From SAR202 cluster bacterium bin22 (lineage in GTDB: Bacteria > Chloroflexota > Dehalococcoidia > Lucifugimonadales > UBA3495): a stretch of 64,000 nt of DNA. The notes under the pieces are model-generated. The model was not told the origin of the DNA, did no database searches, and saw nothing but the letters and a program-made list of their open reading frames with translations. Both the position numbers and the translations under genes were made by a program. This document shows positions 10,319-20,248 of the stretch, one piece after another. Position 1 is the stretch's first letter. Each line of letters starts with the position of its first letter. The DNA lies in the NCBI GenBank assembly GCA_002238505.1, contig MPMM01000001.1, positions 1 through 64,000 on the forward strand. The letters run 5' to 3'.

Positions 10319-11929
10319 ATGCCTGCCAATGCAATCTGGATTCTCTTTGTCTTCATCGCTTATTTCGCGGTCCTTATCGGTATTGCCGTAGTACGCTCCC
10401 GGCACATGGACGATATGTCCGACTACGTGCTGGGCGGCCGTAAAATGGGGTACGTTACATCCGCCCTCAGCGCCGCCTCTTCCGCCACCAGTGGCTGGAC
10501 CATGCTGGTACTGCCGGCCCTGGCCTTTGCCGCGGGCATGATGCATCTGTGGACCGTTGTCAGTATCATCCTGGGCCACTGGTTTGCCTGGACCATACTG
10601 GGCAAGCGAATCCGCCGGTACACTTTGGCGGCAGAAAACTCGTTGACTCTCCCCGAGTTCCTGGAAAAGCGCTTTGGAGATACCAGTGGGTTGCTGCGAT
10701 CGCTTTCGGGCTTGATTGGAATCTATTTCATTACCCTCTATGTTTGCTCCGGCCTTATTGCCGGGGCCAAGCTCCTGGAAGTGGTCTTCGGGCTGGACCA
10801 CATGGCGCATGGCCACAACATTGGTGTAGTGATTTCGCTGATTGCGGTAGTGTCTTATACCTTCATTGGTGGCTTCCTGGCAGTCTCTCGCACCGACGTT
10901 TTTCAATCCGTGATTATGCTGGCGGGTTTCATCATTATTCCGGTTACTTTGATTCTTACCATTAACAATCCTTTCCACGGCCTGGAGTCCACCGCTCCCG
11001 GATTCTGGAATCCCTTCACCGATCAGAACAACTCCCAGCTGGGGATCTTGTTCTTTTTCTCGTCCGTTGGTTGGGGCCTGGGCGCTCTCGGGGCCCATCG
11101 TATTATTTCCCGCTTCATGGCCGTGCAGCGGGAAGGAGACATGAAACGCAGTCGGAATGTGGGCTCGGTTTGGGTCGTGCTGATATTTCTCTTCGCTTTG
11201 TTGATGGGTCTGGTGGCGGCTCCGGCCTTGCTGGACCGTGGCATAGCGTTGCCGGACGCTGAGAAACTCTACCTGGTGGTGGCCGAGACCTTCTTTCACC
11301 CCATAGTTGCCGGTCTGCTTCTTACCGCGGTCATAGCCGCCGTAATGAGTACTGCAGACTCTCAGTTGTTGCTGGCCTCAGCCATAGCCACCGACGATCT
11401 TCCGATTATCAAGAGGATCGCCTATGCCATGCGGACCCAGTCTCGGGTATGGATGGGCCGGAGTATGTTGTTGCTGGTGGGCGTCATAGCTGCCCTGATT
11501 TCCATAGTCTCCCCCGAGTCGGTCTACGCACTGGTATCCTTGGCTTGGGGAGGAATGGGAGCCGCCTTTGGCCCTGCCCTGATTATGGGGCTCTACTGGC
11601 GCCGCTTTAATCGCTGGGGGGCGTTGGCCGCTGTGGTTACCGGTTCCGTAGTCTCCACCTGGTGGTGGCTGGCTGGCCTCGGTTACGAGAAATACTCCAC
11701 CCTGGCCGACCTGTTAGGCTTCGAAGCAACGGTGGACCAGATGGAGGCCCTGGGAGTATGGCAGATAAACCCCGGTGTACCCGGATTCGTGGCGGCCTTG
11801 ATTCTTGGTGTTGCGGTCACGCTGCTGACCGCGCCGCCGCCTGATGAGATTACGGACCTATATGACCGGGTGAATGGCCCTGACTGGGATGAAGAGAACG
11901 AGACTGCCAGCCAGCCACAGCAGGCTTAG
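10319..11929 (+). CDS. sodium:solute symporter family protein (PutP-like)
   Basis: [38 protein letters not shown] motifs; ATG 10319 or TTG 10301 start. Confidence 0.9.
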   Translation: MPANAIWILFVFIAYFAVLIGIAVVRSRHMDDMSDYVLGGRKMGYVTSALSAASSATSGWTMLVLPALAFAAGMMHLWTVVSIILGHWFAWTILGKRIRRYTLAAENSLTLPEFLEKRFGDTSGLLRSLSGLIGIYFITLYVCSGLIAGAKLLEVVFGLDHMAHGHNIGVVISLIAVVSYTFIGGFLAVSRTDVFQSVIMLAGFIIIPVTLILTINNPFHGLESTAPGFWNPFTDQNNSQLGILFFFSSVGWGLGALGAHRIISRFMAVQREGDMKRSRNVGSVWVVLIFLFALLMGLVAAPALLDRGIALPDAEKLYLVVAETFFHPIVAGLLLTAVIAAVMSTADSQLLLASAIATDDLPIIKRIAYAMRTQSRVWMGRSMLLLVGVIAALISIVSPESVYALVSLAWGGMGAAFGPALIMGLYWRRFNRWGALAAVVTGSVVSTWWWLAGLGYEKYSTLADLLGFEATVDQMEALGVWQINPGVPGFVAALILGVAVTLLTAPPPDEITDLYDRVNGPDWDEENETASQPQQA

Positions 11930-13257
11930 CCAGTCTTGTTTGACTTGGAGTACCGGTTTGCCGGGATAGTCAGCCCCAGGTTGCCGCGCAGGGTGTCGGC
12001 TTCGTACTCGGTGCGGAAAATGCCCCGTTCCTTGAGGATGGGCACTACCATTTCCAGGAAGTCGGTAAAGCCTACAGGCAGCACCGAATTATTCACCATA
12101 AACCCGTCGGCGCCTCCCTCTTCCAACCACTCCTGCATAGTATCGGCAACCTGGGATGCGGTTCCAATGAACTTGTGGCGGGATGTGGTTGCTCGCAGTG
12201 CCACCTGCCTCAGGGTCAGATTCTCGTCCCTGGCTGTCTTCTTGAGGCGGTCTGTAGTGCTTTCCCACCCGTTCCTGCCATAGTCTCCGAGGTCGGGAAA
12301 TGGCTCATCCAGCGGAAAGCGGGTGAAATCCAGGTCGTCAAAGTAGCGGCCCAGGTAATTGAGGGCTTGTTCAATATCTACCAGGTCGGCAATCTCCTGG
12401 TATTTCCGGGTCGCTTTTTCCTCGGTGTCTCCCACTATGGGAGCGCACCCGGGCAGAATCAGCAATTCCTCAGGGTCCCTGCCGAATTCAGCCGCTCTTC
12501 CCTTTACGTCGTTGTAGAACTCCCTTGCTGCCTCCAGGTTGGGCTGGCCGGTGAATATGACGTCGGCATGGCGGGCTGCAAAGCTGCGGCCTGCCTCCGA
12601 GGAACCGGCCTGGATCAGAATTGGCCTGCCCTGTGGGGAGCGGGATATGTTCAGTGGGCCTTGTACCGAATAGAACCGGCCCGTGTGGTTGAGTTGGTGC
12701 ATCTTCTCCGGGTCAAAGAAAACGTTTGCTTCCTTGTCGAAGACAAAGGCATCGTCCTCCCACGAGTCCCATAACCCTTTGGTAACTTCGAGGAATTCGT
12801 GGGCCATTTCGTAGCGGAGGTCGTGAGCTGGATGTTCCGGTTTGCTGTAATTGAGGGCGGAACCCTCCAGCGGGGACGTGACGATATTCCAGCCGGCCCT
12901 GCCGCCGCTGATGTGATCGATGGACATAAACTGACGCGCGACCGTGAAAGGCTCACTGTAAGTAGTGGACAAGGTGGCGGCCACGCCGATGTGGGTGGTG
13001 TCCATGGCCAGGGCAGCCAACAGGGTCAAGGGTTCGAACCGGTTCAAAAAGATGGGGTGAGACTTCTCACTGATGTAGAGTCCGTCGCCGAAAAACACGA
13101 AATCCAGTTTGGCATCCTCTGCCTTGCGAGTCAGGTTACGATAGTACTGTAGATTGATGGGTCCGTCTGGAATGGCCTGGGGGTGCCGCCATGAGGCCAT
13201 ATTGCTCCCCGTGCCGGAAAAGAAAGCCCCGAGCCTGAGCTTGCGTTGACTCTTCAT
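11926..13257 (-). CDS. LLM class flavin-dependent monooxygenase, NtaA/SnaA/DszA-type
   Basis: 443 aa; [48 protein letters not shown]. Confidence 0.88.
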   Translation of the reverse strand: MKSQRKLRLGAFFSGTGSNMASWRHPQAIPDGPINLQYYRNLTRKAEDAKLDFVFFGDGLYISEKSHPIFLNRFEPLTLLAALAMDTTHIGVAATLSTTYSEPFTVARQFMSIDHISGGRAGWNIVTSPLEGSALNYSKPEHPAHDLRYEMAHEFLEVTKGLWDSWEDDAFVFDKEANVFFDPEKMHQLNHTGRFYSVQGPLNISRSPQGRPILIQAGSSEAGRSFAARHADVIFTGQPNLEAAREFYNDVKGRAAEFGRDPEELLILPGCAPIVGDTEEKATRKYQEIADLVDIEQALNYLGRYFDDLDFTRFPLDEPFPDLGDYGRNGWESTTDRLKKTARDENLTLRQVALRATTSRHKFIGTASQVADTMQEWLEEGGADGFMVNNSVLPVGFTDFLEMVVPILKERGIFRTEYEADTLRGNLGLTIPANRYSKSNKTG

Positions 13258-14321
13258 GCCTGGCTCTCCTCAGTTTCTCGCGTGTCCTGCCCTTCGGATT
13301 TAGCACCCAGAAGGGACTGGGCCAGCAATTCGTAAGAGTGAAGGCGAGTTGCGAAACGGTCAATGGCGGTTACGATAAAGACCTCGTTTACCCCAAATTC
13401 CCGCTGTAACGCCAGCAGCCGGTGACTTACTACGTTCGCCGAACCATGAATCACGTTGGCCGGCTGAACGTCGTAGGTATATTCCTCGCCGGACTGTCGT
13501 CCGAATTCCCTGGCCGCCTCTTCCGAGAAAACGGTAAATGTGCGCCCGCTGGCCAGTCGGATTCTGACCACATGAATATCCCTGGCGTATGCCGCTGCTT
13601 CATCGTCAGCGTCTGCCACTATAACCGGCAAAGCCAGCATTGCTTCCGGCCGGAAGCCCGGCAATTCCGCGGACAGTTCAAAGTAAGTGTCGATGGATTG
13701 CCGCATCTCCTGCTCGTCACCATTCAGGAACATGGCGAAGACATAGGGAAGCCCTTGTGCCGCCGCCACTTCTGCGCTGCCTCTGGTTGTACCCAAAAGG
13801 TAAACATCTGCAGGCTGAACAGGTACCGGGGAGACCATTGGTCCGTTGACATCTCCAGCAGTGCCTGGGCGATTGGCAAGAAGCTGCCTCAGTTCGGCCA
13901 GTTTCTCCTCCAGCGGCTTAGGGTCGGAGCCGTTCCCTGGTTGTGGTCGGAGCGCTTTGGTAGTGCTTGGCATACCACCGGGCCCCCGCCCAATGCCCAG
14001 GTCAACACGGCCAGGGGCGAGGGAAGCAAGGACGTTGAAATTTTCTGCTACCTTGTAGGGACTGTAGTGCTGCAGCATCACGCCGCCTGAGCCAACTCGT
14101 ATGTGGCTCGTCCTGGCCAGAAGGTGGGAAACGAGTACCTCGGGGGAGGAGCCCATATTCCGGTTGGATCCGTGGTGCTCGGCAACCCAAAAGCGATGGT
14201 ATCCCCAATCTTCGGCCTTCTGCGCGAGTTCTATAGTATTCTGCAAGGCTTGCGTGGCCGACTCTCCGGTGGACGCAGGACTCTGGTCGAGAATGCTCAA
14301 TTTAAGCTGAGGAACTGTCAT
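13254..14321 (-). CDS. LLM class flavin-dependent oxidoreductase (MsnO8-like)
   Basis: [40 protein letters not shown] overlap with downstream gene. Confidence 0.9.
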   Translation of the reverse strand: MTVPQLKLSILDQSPASTGESATQALQNTIELAQKAEDWGYHRFWVAEHHGSNRNMGSSPEVLVSHLLARTSHIRVGSGGVMLQHYSPYKVAENFNVLASLAPGRVDLGIGRGPGGMPSTTKALRPQPGNGSDPKPLEEKLAELRQLLANRPGTAGDVNGPMVSPVPVQPADVYLLGTTRGSAEVAAAQGLPYVFAMFLNGDEQEMRQSIDTYFELSAELPGFRPEAMLALPVIVADADDEAAAYARDIHVVRIRLASGRTFTVFSEEAAREFGRQSGEEYTYDVQPANVIHGSANVVSHRLLALQREFGVNEVFIVTAIDRFATRLHSYELLAQSLLGAKSEGQDTRETEESQA

Positions 14322-14482
14322 CGTGCGGTACCGAAACGGGATTTAGACCAGGCGCAGGATCCACCAGGGGTATGGTGTCGCCGCCTGCAAGTCTGTGTGC
14401 ATATTGGTGGCAATTTTATCACAGGGGCTTGACGGGACCGTTGCGGGACCTTGTTTGGCTGAGAGGCACCGGGGACCTGGTG

Positions 14483-14806
14483 TCAGGGACTCCGGTCGCG
14501 GGCCAGAAATCCCATCTCGTGGACGTGGTCCGCGGCCTGCATTGCTTGACTGGAACCTTCACCTCGTACTCGCAGCGTCATAACGTGGGCCGTGTTATAC
14601 ACCGCTACGGGGTAGGCCAGGATAAAGGCTGTGGCTGGGCTATTGCCCATCAATGCATCGATGGGTTCCCTTACTATCCCGACCATGGCGCGCTCAAACT
14701 CTTGAAGGCTTCTTACGTTCCCAATAGGATACCGGTGTTCGGCAGTGAGACCATTGACCAATACCACAGTAACCACAAAGGTGTCGGGCTGGCGTTCGAT
14801 AGTCAT
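14483..14806 (-). CDS. hypothetical protein
   Basis: 107-aa ORF, non-overlapping with stronger ORFs, plausible composition. Confidence 0.45.
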   Translation of the reverse strand: MTIERQPDTFVVTVVLVNGLTAEHRYPIGNVRSLQEFERAMVGIVREPIDALMGNSPATAFILAYPVAVYNTAHVMTLRVRGEGSSQAMQAADHVHEMGFLARDRSP

Positions 14807-15202
14807 TTAGACGCTCCAGCGAGGTGTTTACGCGGTTCTAATATGGGGCACATTTGGGCCGGTTGGCAAGAGCAGACCGGCCGGAATATTATTTTGGAAT
14901 TCGAGGCTGCAGATTCAATCGAAATATCGCACAGAGACAACATTACAATTAACTCATTAACCAATTTTATGCTAGAATCTTTGTAGTGCCTTGAAACAAA
15001 CCGATAATTGCGCGCCCTGCAGGAATGTCATACTACGATAACATAATCGAAAAGTGCGTTTAAGTCCTGAATTCTCGCCAATAATCCGGGCCGAAATTGT
15101 GATCTGAGAGTGTAGTCGGGTCTCGACTGGACCCGTGGGAGGGGAAGTGTTCGCATTTGGGGCTCCATCCTGCACCCAATCTTGAAAGGAGGGAAGTAAA
15201 CG

Positions 15203-17242
15203 ATGGCAACCCAGCCAACCATGTCAGCGCAGCCACCAAGCCTTTCCTCCTTTGTTGTTGCTTCCCAGGAATGGCTGAGCGAAGATTATGCCCCCTCAGT
15301 TGTGAGGCAGGTGCTTGATGCCCGCGACCAGTTGCCTTCCGACGTAAGAAGAGGCCTGGATGCGGCCATCCGTAATAGTGGTGTTCGTGTGCCGGGAGCC
15401 CAGTTTCAGCTCAAGGACGTACAGGACGCGCCTACCCATCACCTGCAGTCCCCAGTACTGCGCAAGATGCAGTCTTCCGATGAACTGGCTGAAGCCATAT
15501 TGCGGGCCTGGTCAGGGATTCAAAATGAGCTCTACGAAAGCGTCGTCCAGCATCTGCAGTGGAACGACGAGCCTACCTATGGCCCTGACCGGAAAGAGTT
15601 GTGCTTCCGGGGTTATTGGGACGCTCGCGACTGGCAAACGAACTTCAACCAGTTCCTCGCCGACCGGACAGGCTTCGACAAGAACGACGCAGGGCTGATG
15701 ATCTGGTATGTGTCCGGGAAACTGCCTCCTCCTTACGACGAGGTGCAGGATCCTATGGACCGGGTTGATTTTGGGCGATGGAAGGAACTGTTGCTGGCCC
15801 TGCGAGCAGATGCCTCCCAGTGGGAAGAGGCGCTGGAGTTTGCGTCCGCCATCGGGGAGATTGTTGTAGAGAAGGAAAAGCAGCGGGCCAGAGAGGCAGT
15901 CAACCAGTTGAAGGCCAGAATCCAGGATATCTGGTTGGAATATTCCGAGGAACTGGTTTACCTGGAAAGAAGTATCAGCGAATGGAGCGCGGCGAGGAAC
16001 ATACAACCCGAGGTTGCCCTGGATACGCTGGCCCAGGTGAATTACCTGGACTCCCTTCTGGAGCAGTACCGGCCTATCAGGGATCAGGCCCAGAGCAGAA
16101 GCGTCGAATCGTCCAGGGCCGGAAGGCGGGCTGAACTGGAGGCCGATATCATTTCAACGGTCTCGGAACTTGAAACCATTTTTGCCTCGAATCCCCGGCG
16201 CACATTTCCCGAACCGGAACCTGTCCTCGGCGGCGGTTTGGGTACTGTCATCACGGAGCCGGAGGCAGTCCTTGAGGCTGGCTCAGACGTAATTGTTGTT
16301 GAACCAGAGCCTTCCCTGGACACGGATCACGATTCCGCTGTCGCCGAAACGGAGCATCGCCTTAACCTTGAGCCAGACTCAAGATTTGTCGGGCCCGAAC
16401 CCGAGTTAGTCTTGGAGAGCGACCCTGACAGTCCGGAATTGTCTCTTCCGGAATCATTGGAAGTGGAAGAAGTAGTTCCTGTGGACCTGGAGCTGGAGCA
16501 AGATATCGCCCCGTCAACCATTGCGATGGACCTGGATGCTGGCTCTGAATGTGATGAGCTGGAATCAGGTGGGCTGAGTTCCCTGGATCCTGACCTCGAT
16601 CTATCCGTTGCCGGGCACGACGACACCGGTAAGGAGAATGAAGTCAGCATTAACGGTGGCTTGCTGGCGGGGTTACAGTCGTTGCGAGAGGACCTCGAAC
16701 TCCTGAAGGCCCAACTTTCAAATACCAGCGGCACGGATGCAGTGGAGCAGAGGATTGCCGATCTGGAGTTTGGCTTGTTGGCGGAAACCCAGTCCCCTGT
16801 ACCTGCTCAAGGATTGGCCGACGTTGTAGGGCACGCCGAGGGAGCATTTTCCAGGCAATTGCAGTTCCGGCTCAATTCCGAATCACTGGTAAATGAAAAC
16901 CCCTTCGATGATCCCCAGGCTGTGTCAGATGCATTGGAATGGCTGGCTTCAACCTATTTCGCAGCGCGGCAGGGGGAACTGGACATTACTTACCTGAACG
17001 ATTCCCTCTACCGGGCCTGTCGGTGGCGGTATTCCAGCAACCAGCATGACCGGCAATTCTTCGAGAACGAGGGACAGTATAGAATGCTGGTGAATGGCCG
17101 CGCCTATTTCCTGAACGAAACAATTGGGAAGGGTACCGGTGGAGACCCGGTCAATACTATCCGCATTGCCTTTTATTGGGACCGCCAGAGAGAGAAGGTT
17201 GTCATCGGCTATATCGGCCAACACCGGACTGGCAATTCCTGA
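15203..17242 (+). CDS. hypothetical protein with acidic E/D/P-rich central linker
   Basis: 679-aa uninterrupted ORF with RBS aaaggaggg; central degenerate EPEP/LDxD repeats. Confidence 0.75.
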   Translation: MATQPTMSAQPPSLSSFVVASQEWLSEDYAPSVVRQVLDARDQLPSDVRRGLDAAIRNSGVRVPGAQFQLKDVQDAPTHHLQSPVLRKMQSSDELAEAILRAWSGIQNELYESVVQHLQWNDEPTYGPDRKELCFRGYWDARDWQTNFNQFLADRTGFDKNDAGLMIWYVSGKLPPPYDEVQDPMDRVDFGRWKELLLALRADASQWEEALEFASAIGEIVVEKEKQRAREAVNQLKARIQDIWLEYSEELVYLERSISEWSAARNIQPEVALDTLAQVNYLDSLLEQYRPIRDQAQSRSVESSRAGRRAELEADIISTVSELETIFASNPRRTFPEPEPVLGGGLGTVITEPEAVLEAGSDVIVVEPEPSLDTDHDSAVAETEHRLNLEPDSRFVGPEPELVLESDPDSPELSLPESLEVEEVVPVDLELEQDIAPSTIAMDLDAGSECDELESGGLSSLDPDLDLSVAGHDDTGKENEVSINGGLLAGLQSLREDLELLKAQLSNTSGTDAVEQRIADLEFGLLAETQSPVPAQGLADVVGHAEGAFSRQLQFRLNSESLVNENPFDDPQAVSDALEWLASTYFAARQGELDITYLNDSLYRACRWRYSSNQHDRQFFENEGQYRMLVNGRAYFLNETIGKGTGGDPVNTIRIAFYWDRQREKVVIGYIGQHRTGNS

Positions 17243-17247
17243 TCCGG

Positions 17248-17814
17248 CTACCACAGTTCTCCGCCACCCCGCCATTCAACTGAAAGAGGATGGTCCAGGT
17301 TTAGAGGCGGGGTATTAGGCAATCTCAAAATCATCACCCGCTCTTCCGGTGTCGGAATGAGAGCGGGTGTTTCCTTGTTCTCGGGTGCAGCGTTTGGTCT
17401 GATGGAAAGAGGTCCCCGCCAATATTCCCAGCCGAGGTGGCTGTAAAGGTTGGTATCTGCGGGACAAAGGGCTACGAGCTCATATGGATTCTCTGCTGCG
17501 TACCCGGCTAACTTCCGCATCATGAAGGTCCCAATCCCCTGATTTCGAAAACCCTCGGCCGTTGCCACTAGTTCAACGTAGGCAGTGCGCAAGAGGTCCC
17601 AGCCGTTAACCTGCAGCCAGCGGGTCACGATCATGCCATGTCCCACCAGGACACGCCCCGTTCTGGCCAGAACGTGAACGTCGGCCGTGTAAGCGGCGAA
17701 GAGATGGGAAACCTCCTCTCCGTAGGCCGCGTCACAGAGTCTGAGGATTTCCGCATGGTCTGCAGACTTGAATGATCTGGCTTCAACCAGTTCAATTTCC
17801 ACAATGTTAATCAT
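17248..17814 (-). CDS. GNAT family N-acetyltransferase
   Basis: ELVATAEGFRNQGIGTFMMRKLAGYA; start reset to MINIVEIELVEARS. Confidence 0.8.
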   Translation of the reverse strand: MINIVEIELVEARSFKSADHAEILRLCDAAYGEEVSHLFAAYTADVHVLARTGRVLVGHGMIVTRWLQVNGWDLLRTAYVELVATAEGFRNQGIGTFMMRKLAGYAAENPYELVALCPADTNLYSHLGWEYWRGPLSIRPNAAPENKETPALIPTPEERVMILRLPNTPPLNLDHPLSVEWRGGGELW

Positions 17815-17828
17815 GAAGGCATTGAAAA

Positions 17829-17855
17829 GCCCTCGCACCGGATAGGCGCGAGGGC
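17829..17855 (-). terminator. rho-independent terminator-like hairpin
   Basis: gccctcgc/gcgagggc stem; minus-strand tail ttttc. Confidence 0.6.
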
Positions 17856-17889
17856 GAATTTCTGATAACCAGATGGAAGTAGAGACAGC

Positions 17890-18942
17890 CTAAAGGCGGG
17901 CCCCGTCGTACATTCCCACAAAGTAAGGAGGAATCTTCCGGTATATCTGGATCCGGTTACGCTGGGAGTCAACGATGAACAGCCGGTCGTCTTCGTCGAT
18001 TTCGATGCCAATGGGGCCACGCAGGAACCTTTCTCGCTCCAGACCCTGGGCTATCTCTCGTTGCAGCTTCATATCCGGATTAGCGTCCAGCTTGGTGATA
18101 CCCCACTTGGACAGAGTGGCATCGCCCATAATGAAGGTGATGAAAAGGCCATTGCTGTCCAGAACCTGAACCCGGTCGTTGTCCCAGTCGGTGACGTAGA
18201 TGATACCGTCCTTGTCAACGGCCACGCCGGTGGGGCGCTTGAACTCACCCTCTCCATTGCCGGTACTCCCGGCCTTCATCAGGAAGTTGCCATAGGCATC
18301 AAACTTCTGGATGCGGTCGTTGCGCCAGTCGGCGATGTAAATGTTGCCTTCCTGGTCAATATCAATGCCCCAGGGCATGTTAAACTGGCCGTCGCCATCG
18401 CCGTAACTGCCGAAGGAGGAGATATACTGGCCATCCTTGGTGTATTTCTGGACCCGGTTGTTGCCCGTGTCCACCAGCACCACGTTTCCGTCGGCGTCGA
18501 AGTGTATGCCCGAAGGCTGGTTGAACTGACCTTCTCCATCGCCTGCAACGCCCCAGGAACCCAGCCAGTCTCCGTCCTTGGCAAATATGGCGACCCGGTT
18601 GAGCCACTCGTCGGTGATGTAGAGGTTCTCTTCACTGTCCAATGCGATGTCGGTGGGCCAAACCAGCGAACCGTCGGAAGCGTTCTCGCCGGTGTCCATC
18701 AGCTCACCGCCAAGACGCCCGCCGTTGCCGATTTCGCCAATATATTCCTCGTCAACAGTGCAGACGGTGATGCGCTTGGAGTCTGCCCGATAGTCGTAGG
18801 CGCGGTTAACCACATACAGAATGTTGTCTTCGCCACGAGCCACGGATACGGGATTCTTGAAGCCGGGACCGGCCTCCTCACCCCGTCCAATCGTGTGGGT
18901 GTAACGGTAAGTTACACCTTGAACTTGCGTAGTCATTTTCAC
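17890..18942 (-). CDS. NHL-repeat (6-bladed beta-propeller) protein
   Basis: repeated GxGQFNxPxGIxxDxxGNxxxxDxxNxRxQ units. Confidence 0.92.
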   Translation of the reverse strand: MKMTTQVQGVTYRYTHTIGRGEEAGPGFKNPVSVARGEDNILYVVNRAYDYRADSKRITVCTVDEEYIGEIGNGGRLGGELMDTGENASDGSLVWPTDIALDSEENLYITDEWLNRVAIFAKDGDWLGSWGVAGDGEGQFNQPSGIHFDADGNVVLVDTGNNRVQKYTKDGQYISSFGSYGDGDGQFNMPWGIDIDQEGNIYIADWRNDRIQKFDAYGNFLMKAGSTGNGEGEFKRPTGVAVDKDGIIYVTDWDNDRVQVLDSNGLFITFIMGDATLSKWGITKLDANPDMKLQREIAQGLERERFLRGPIGIEIDEDDRLFIVDSQRNRIQIYRKIPPYFVGMYDGARL

Positions 18943-18961
18943 CTCGGTGAATTAAGGTGAA

Positions 18962-18985
18962 GAGAGCGCCGGTTAAGGCGCTCTC
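18962..18985. terminator. intergenic hairpin
   Basis: gagagcgcc-ggttaa-ggcgctctc. Confidence 0.4.
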
Positions 18986-18999
18986 CCAATATCTCTGGG

Positions 19000-20139
19000 T
19001 TACTTTTTGATGAAGTCCAGCTTTTCGAAGCTGCCGTTGACGATGGGCTTGGCCTCAAGGTCGAACCAGTCTTCGAGGATGGTGGTGTAAAGGCCTCGGA
19101 AGTCATTGTTAAAGTGGAGGTCGCCGTCCAGCAGCTTGTCCTGTTCCAGGGACGGATACTCGCCGTAGAGGCCGCCCTTGACGCAATCGCCAATGATGTA
19201 AGCGGCGCCGCCGGAACCGTGGTCGGTACCGGAACCGTTGTCATGAACCCGCCGGCCGAACTCGGTGAATACCAGCAGCATTACGTTCTCGCCCTCGTTA
19301 TGCTCTTTCAGGTCCTGGTAGAAGTCGTTGACGGTGCGCGAAACTTCCCTGACCAGGTTAGCGTGGGCTGTTAACTGGGTTGCGTGGGTGTCAAAGCTGT
19401 TGTAGGGCGCAGTGGTGTAAAGCACCCGGGTGCCCAGTCCGGCACAGTGGACCTGCGCAATATTCCGCATGTACTGGCCGATGGAACTGTCACTGTATTC
19501 CACGGTGGAGGAATACTGAGCAGGGGCGGTGGCAAGGATATCGGCGCCTTTAAGGGCGTCCATTCCAGTTTGGGACAGATAGTCCACAACCGGGCCCTGA
19601 CCCATGGCCGGGGAGTACATGCGGGCAAAAATATCCAGGGCCTCAGACCGCTGTTCTTCGGCTTCGATAGTGGTCAGTACGCCGTAGGACTCCAGGTTGC
19701 CCACAGAGGCTATCGGTACACCAGGGGCTACCATGGCCCGGGGAAGCCCGCGACCAAAGTTGACGCCGGTAAGAACGTTGTCCTTATTGGGGTCAAGATC
19801 GCGGATCGCACGGCCCAGCCAGCCCTCGTCGGCGATCTTTTCGGGCTCGCAGGTGTGCCAGATGTCCATGGAGCGGAAGTGGGACCGGTTAGGTACGGGA
19901 TACCCCACGCCCTGGATTACTGCGACCTTACCCTCATCGTAAAGGGCTTTGAACTCGGGCATGTTGGGGTTGATGCCCAGCTCGTCATTGATTGGCATTA
20001 CCTGGTCCACGGGAATGTGGACGTTGGGCCGATTGTCCATGTACAGCGGGTTGGTGTACGGGACAAAAGTGTTCATGAAGTCATTGCCGCCGGATAGCTG
20101 AAGAACTACCAGGACCGGGTCTTTCTTGGTGCTGGTCAT
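19000..20139 (-). CDS. DUF1501 domain-containing protein
   Basis: VLVVLQLSGGNDFMNTFVPY; TEFGRRVHDNGSGTDHGSGGAAYIIGD; RBS at MTSTKK. Confidence 0.9.
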   Translation of the reverse strand: MTSTKKDPVLVVLQLSGGNDFMNTFVPYTNPLYMDNRPNVHIPVDQVMPINDELGINPNMPEFKALYDEGKVAVIQGVGYPVPNRSHFRSMDIWHTCEPEKIADEGWLGRAIRDLDPNKDNVLTGVNFGRGLPRAMVAPGVPIASVGNLESYGVLTTIEAEEQRSEALDIFARMYSPAMGQGPVVDYLSQTGMDALKGADILATAPAQYSSTVEYSDSSIGQYMRNIAQVHCAGLGTRVLYTTAPYNSFDTHATQLTAHANLVREVSRTVNDFYQDLKEHNEGENVMLLVFTEFGRRVHDNGSGTDHGSGGAAYIIGDCVKGGLYGEYPSLEQDKLLDGDLHFNNDFRGLYTTILEDWFDLEAKPIVNGSFEKLDFIKK

Positions 20140-20248
20140 ATCTCCTCCTGTAAATTGTTTCTTAATCCGTTTAGATGTCCGGCTTCCTGAATGAGCGGTC
20201 ACTTGTACCGAACTTCGGGAAGCTAGACTGAAATTCTGGAGTTCGCTG

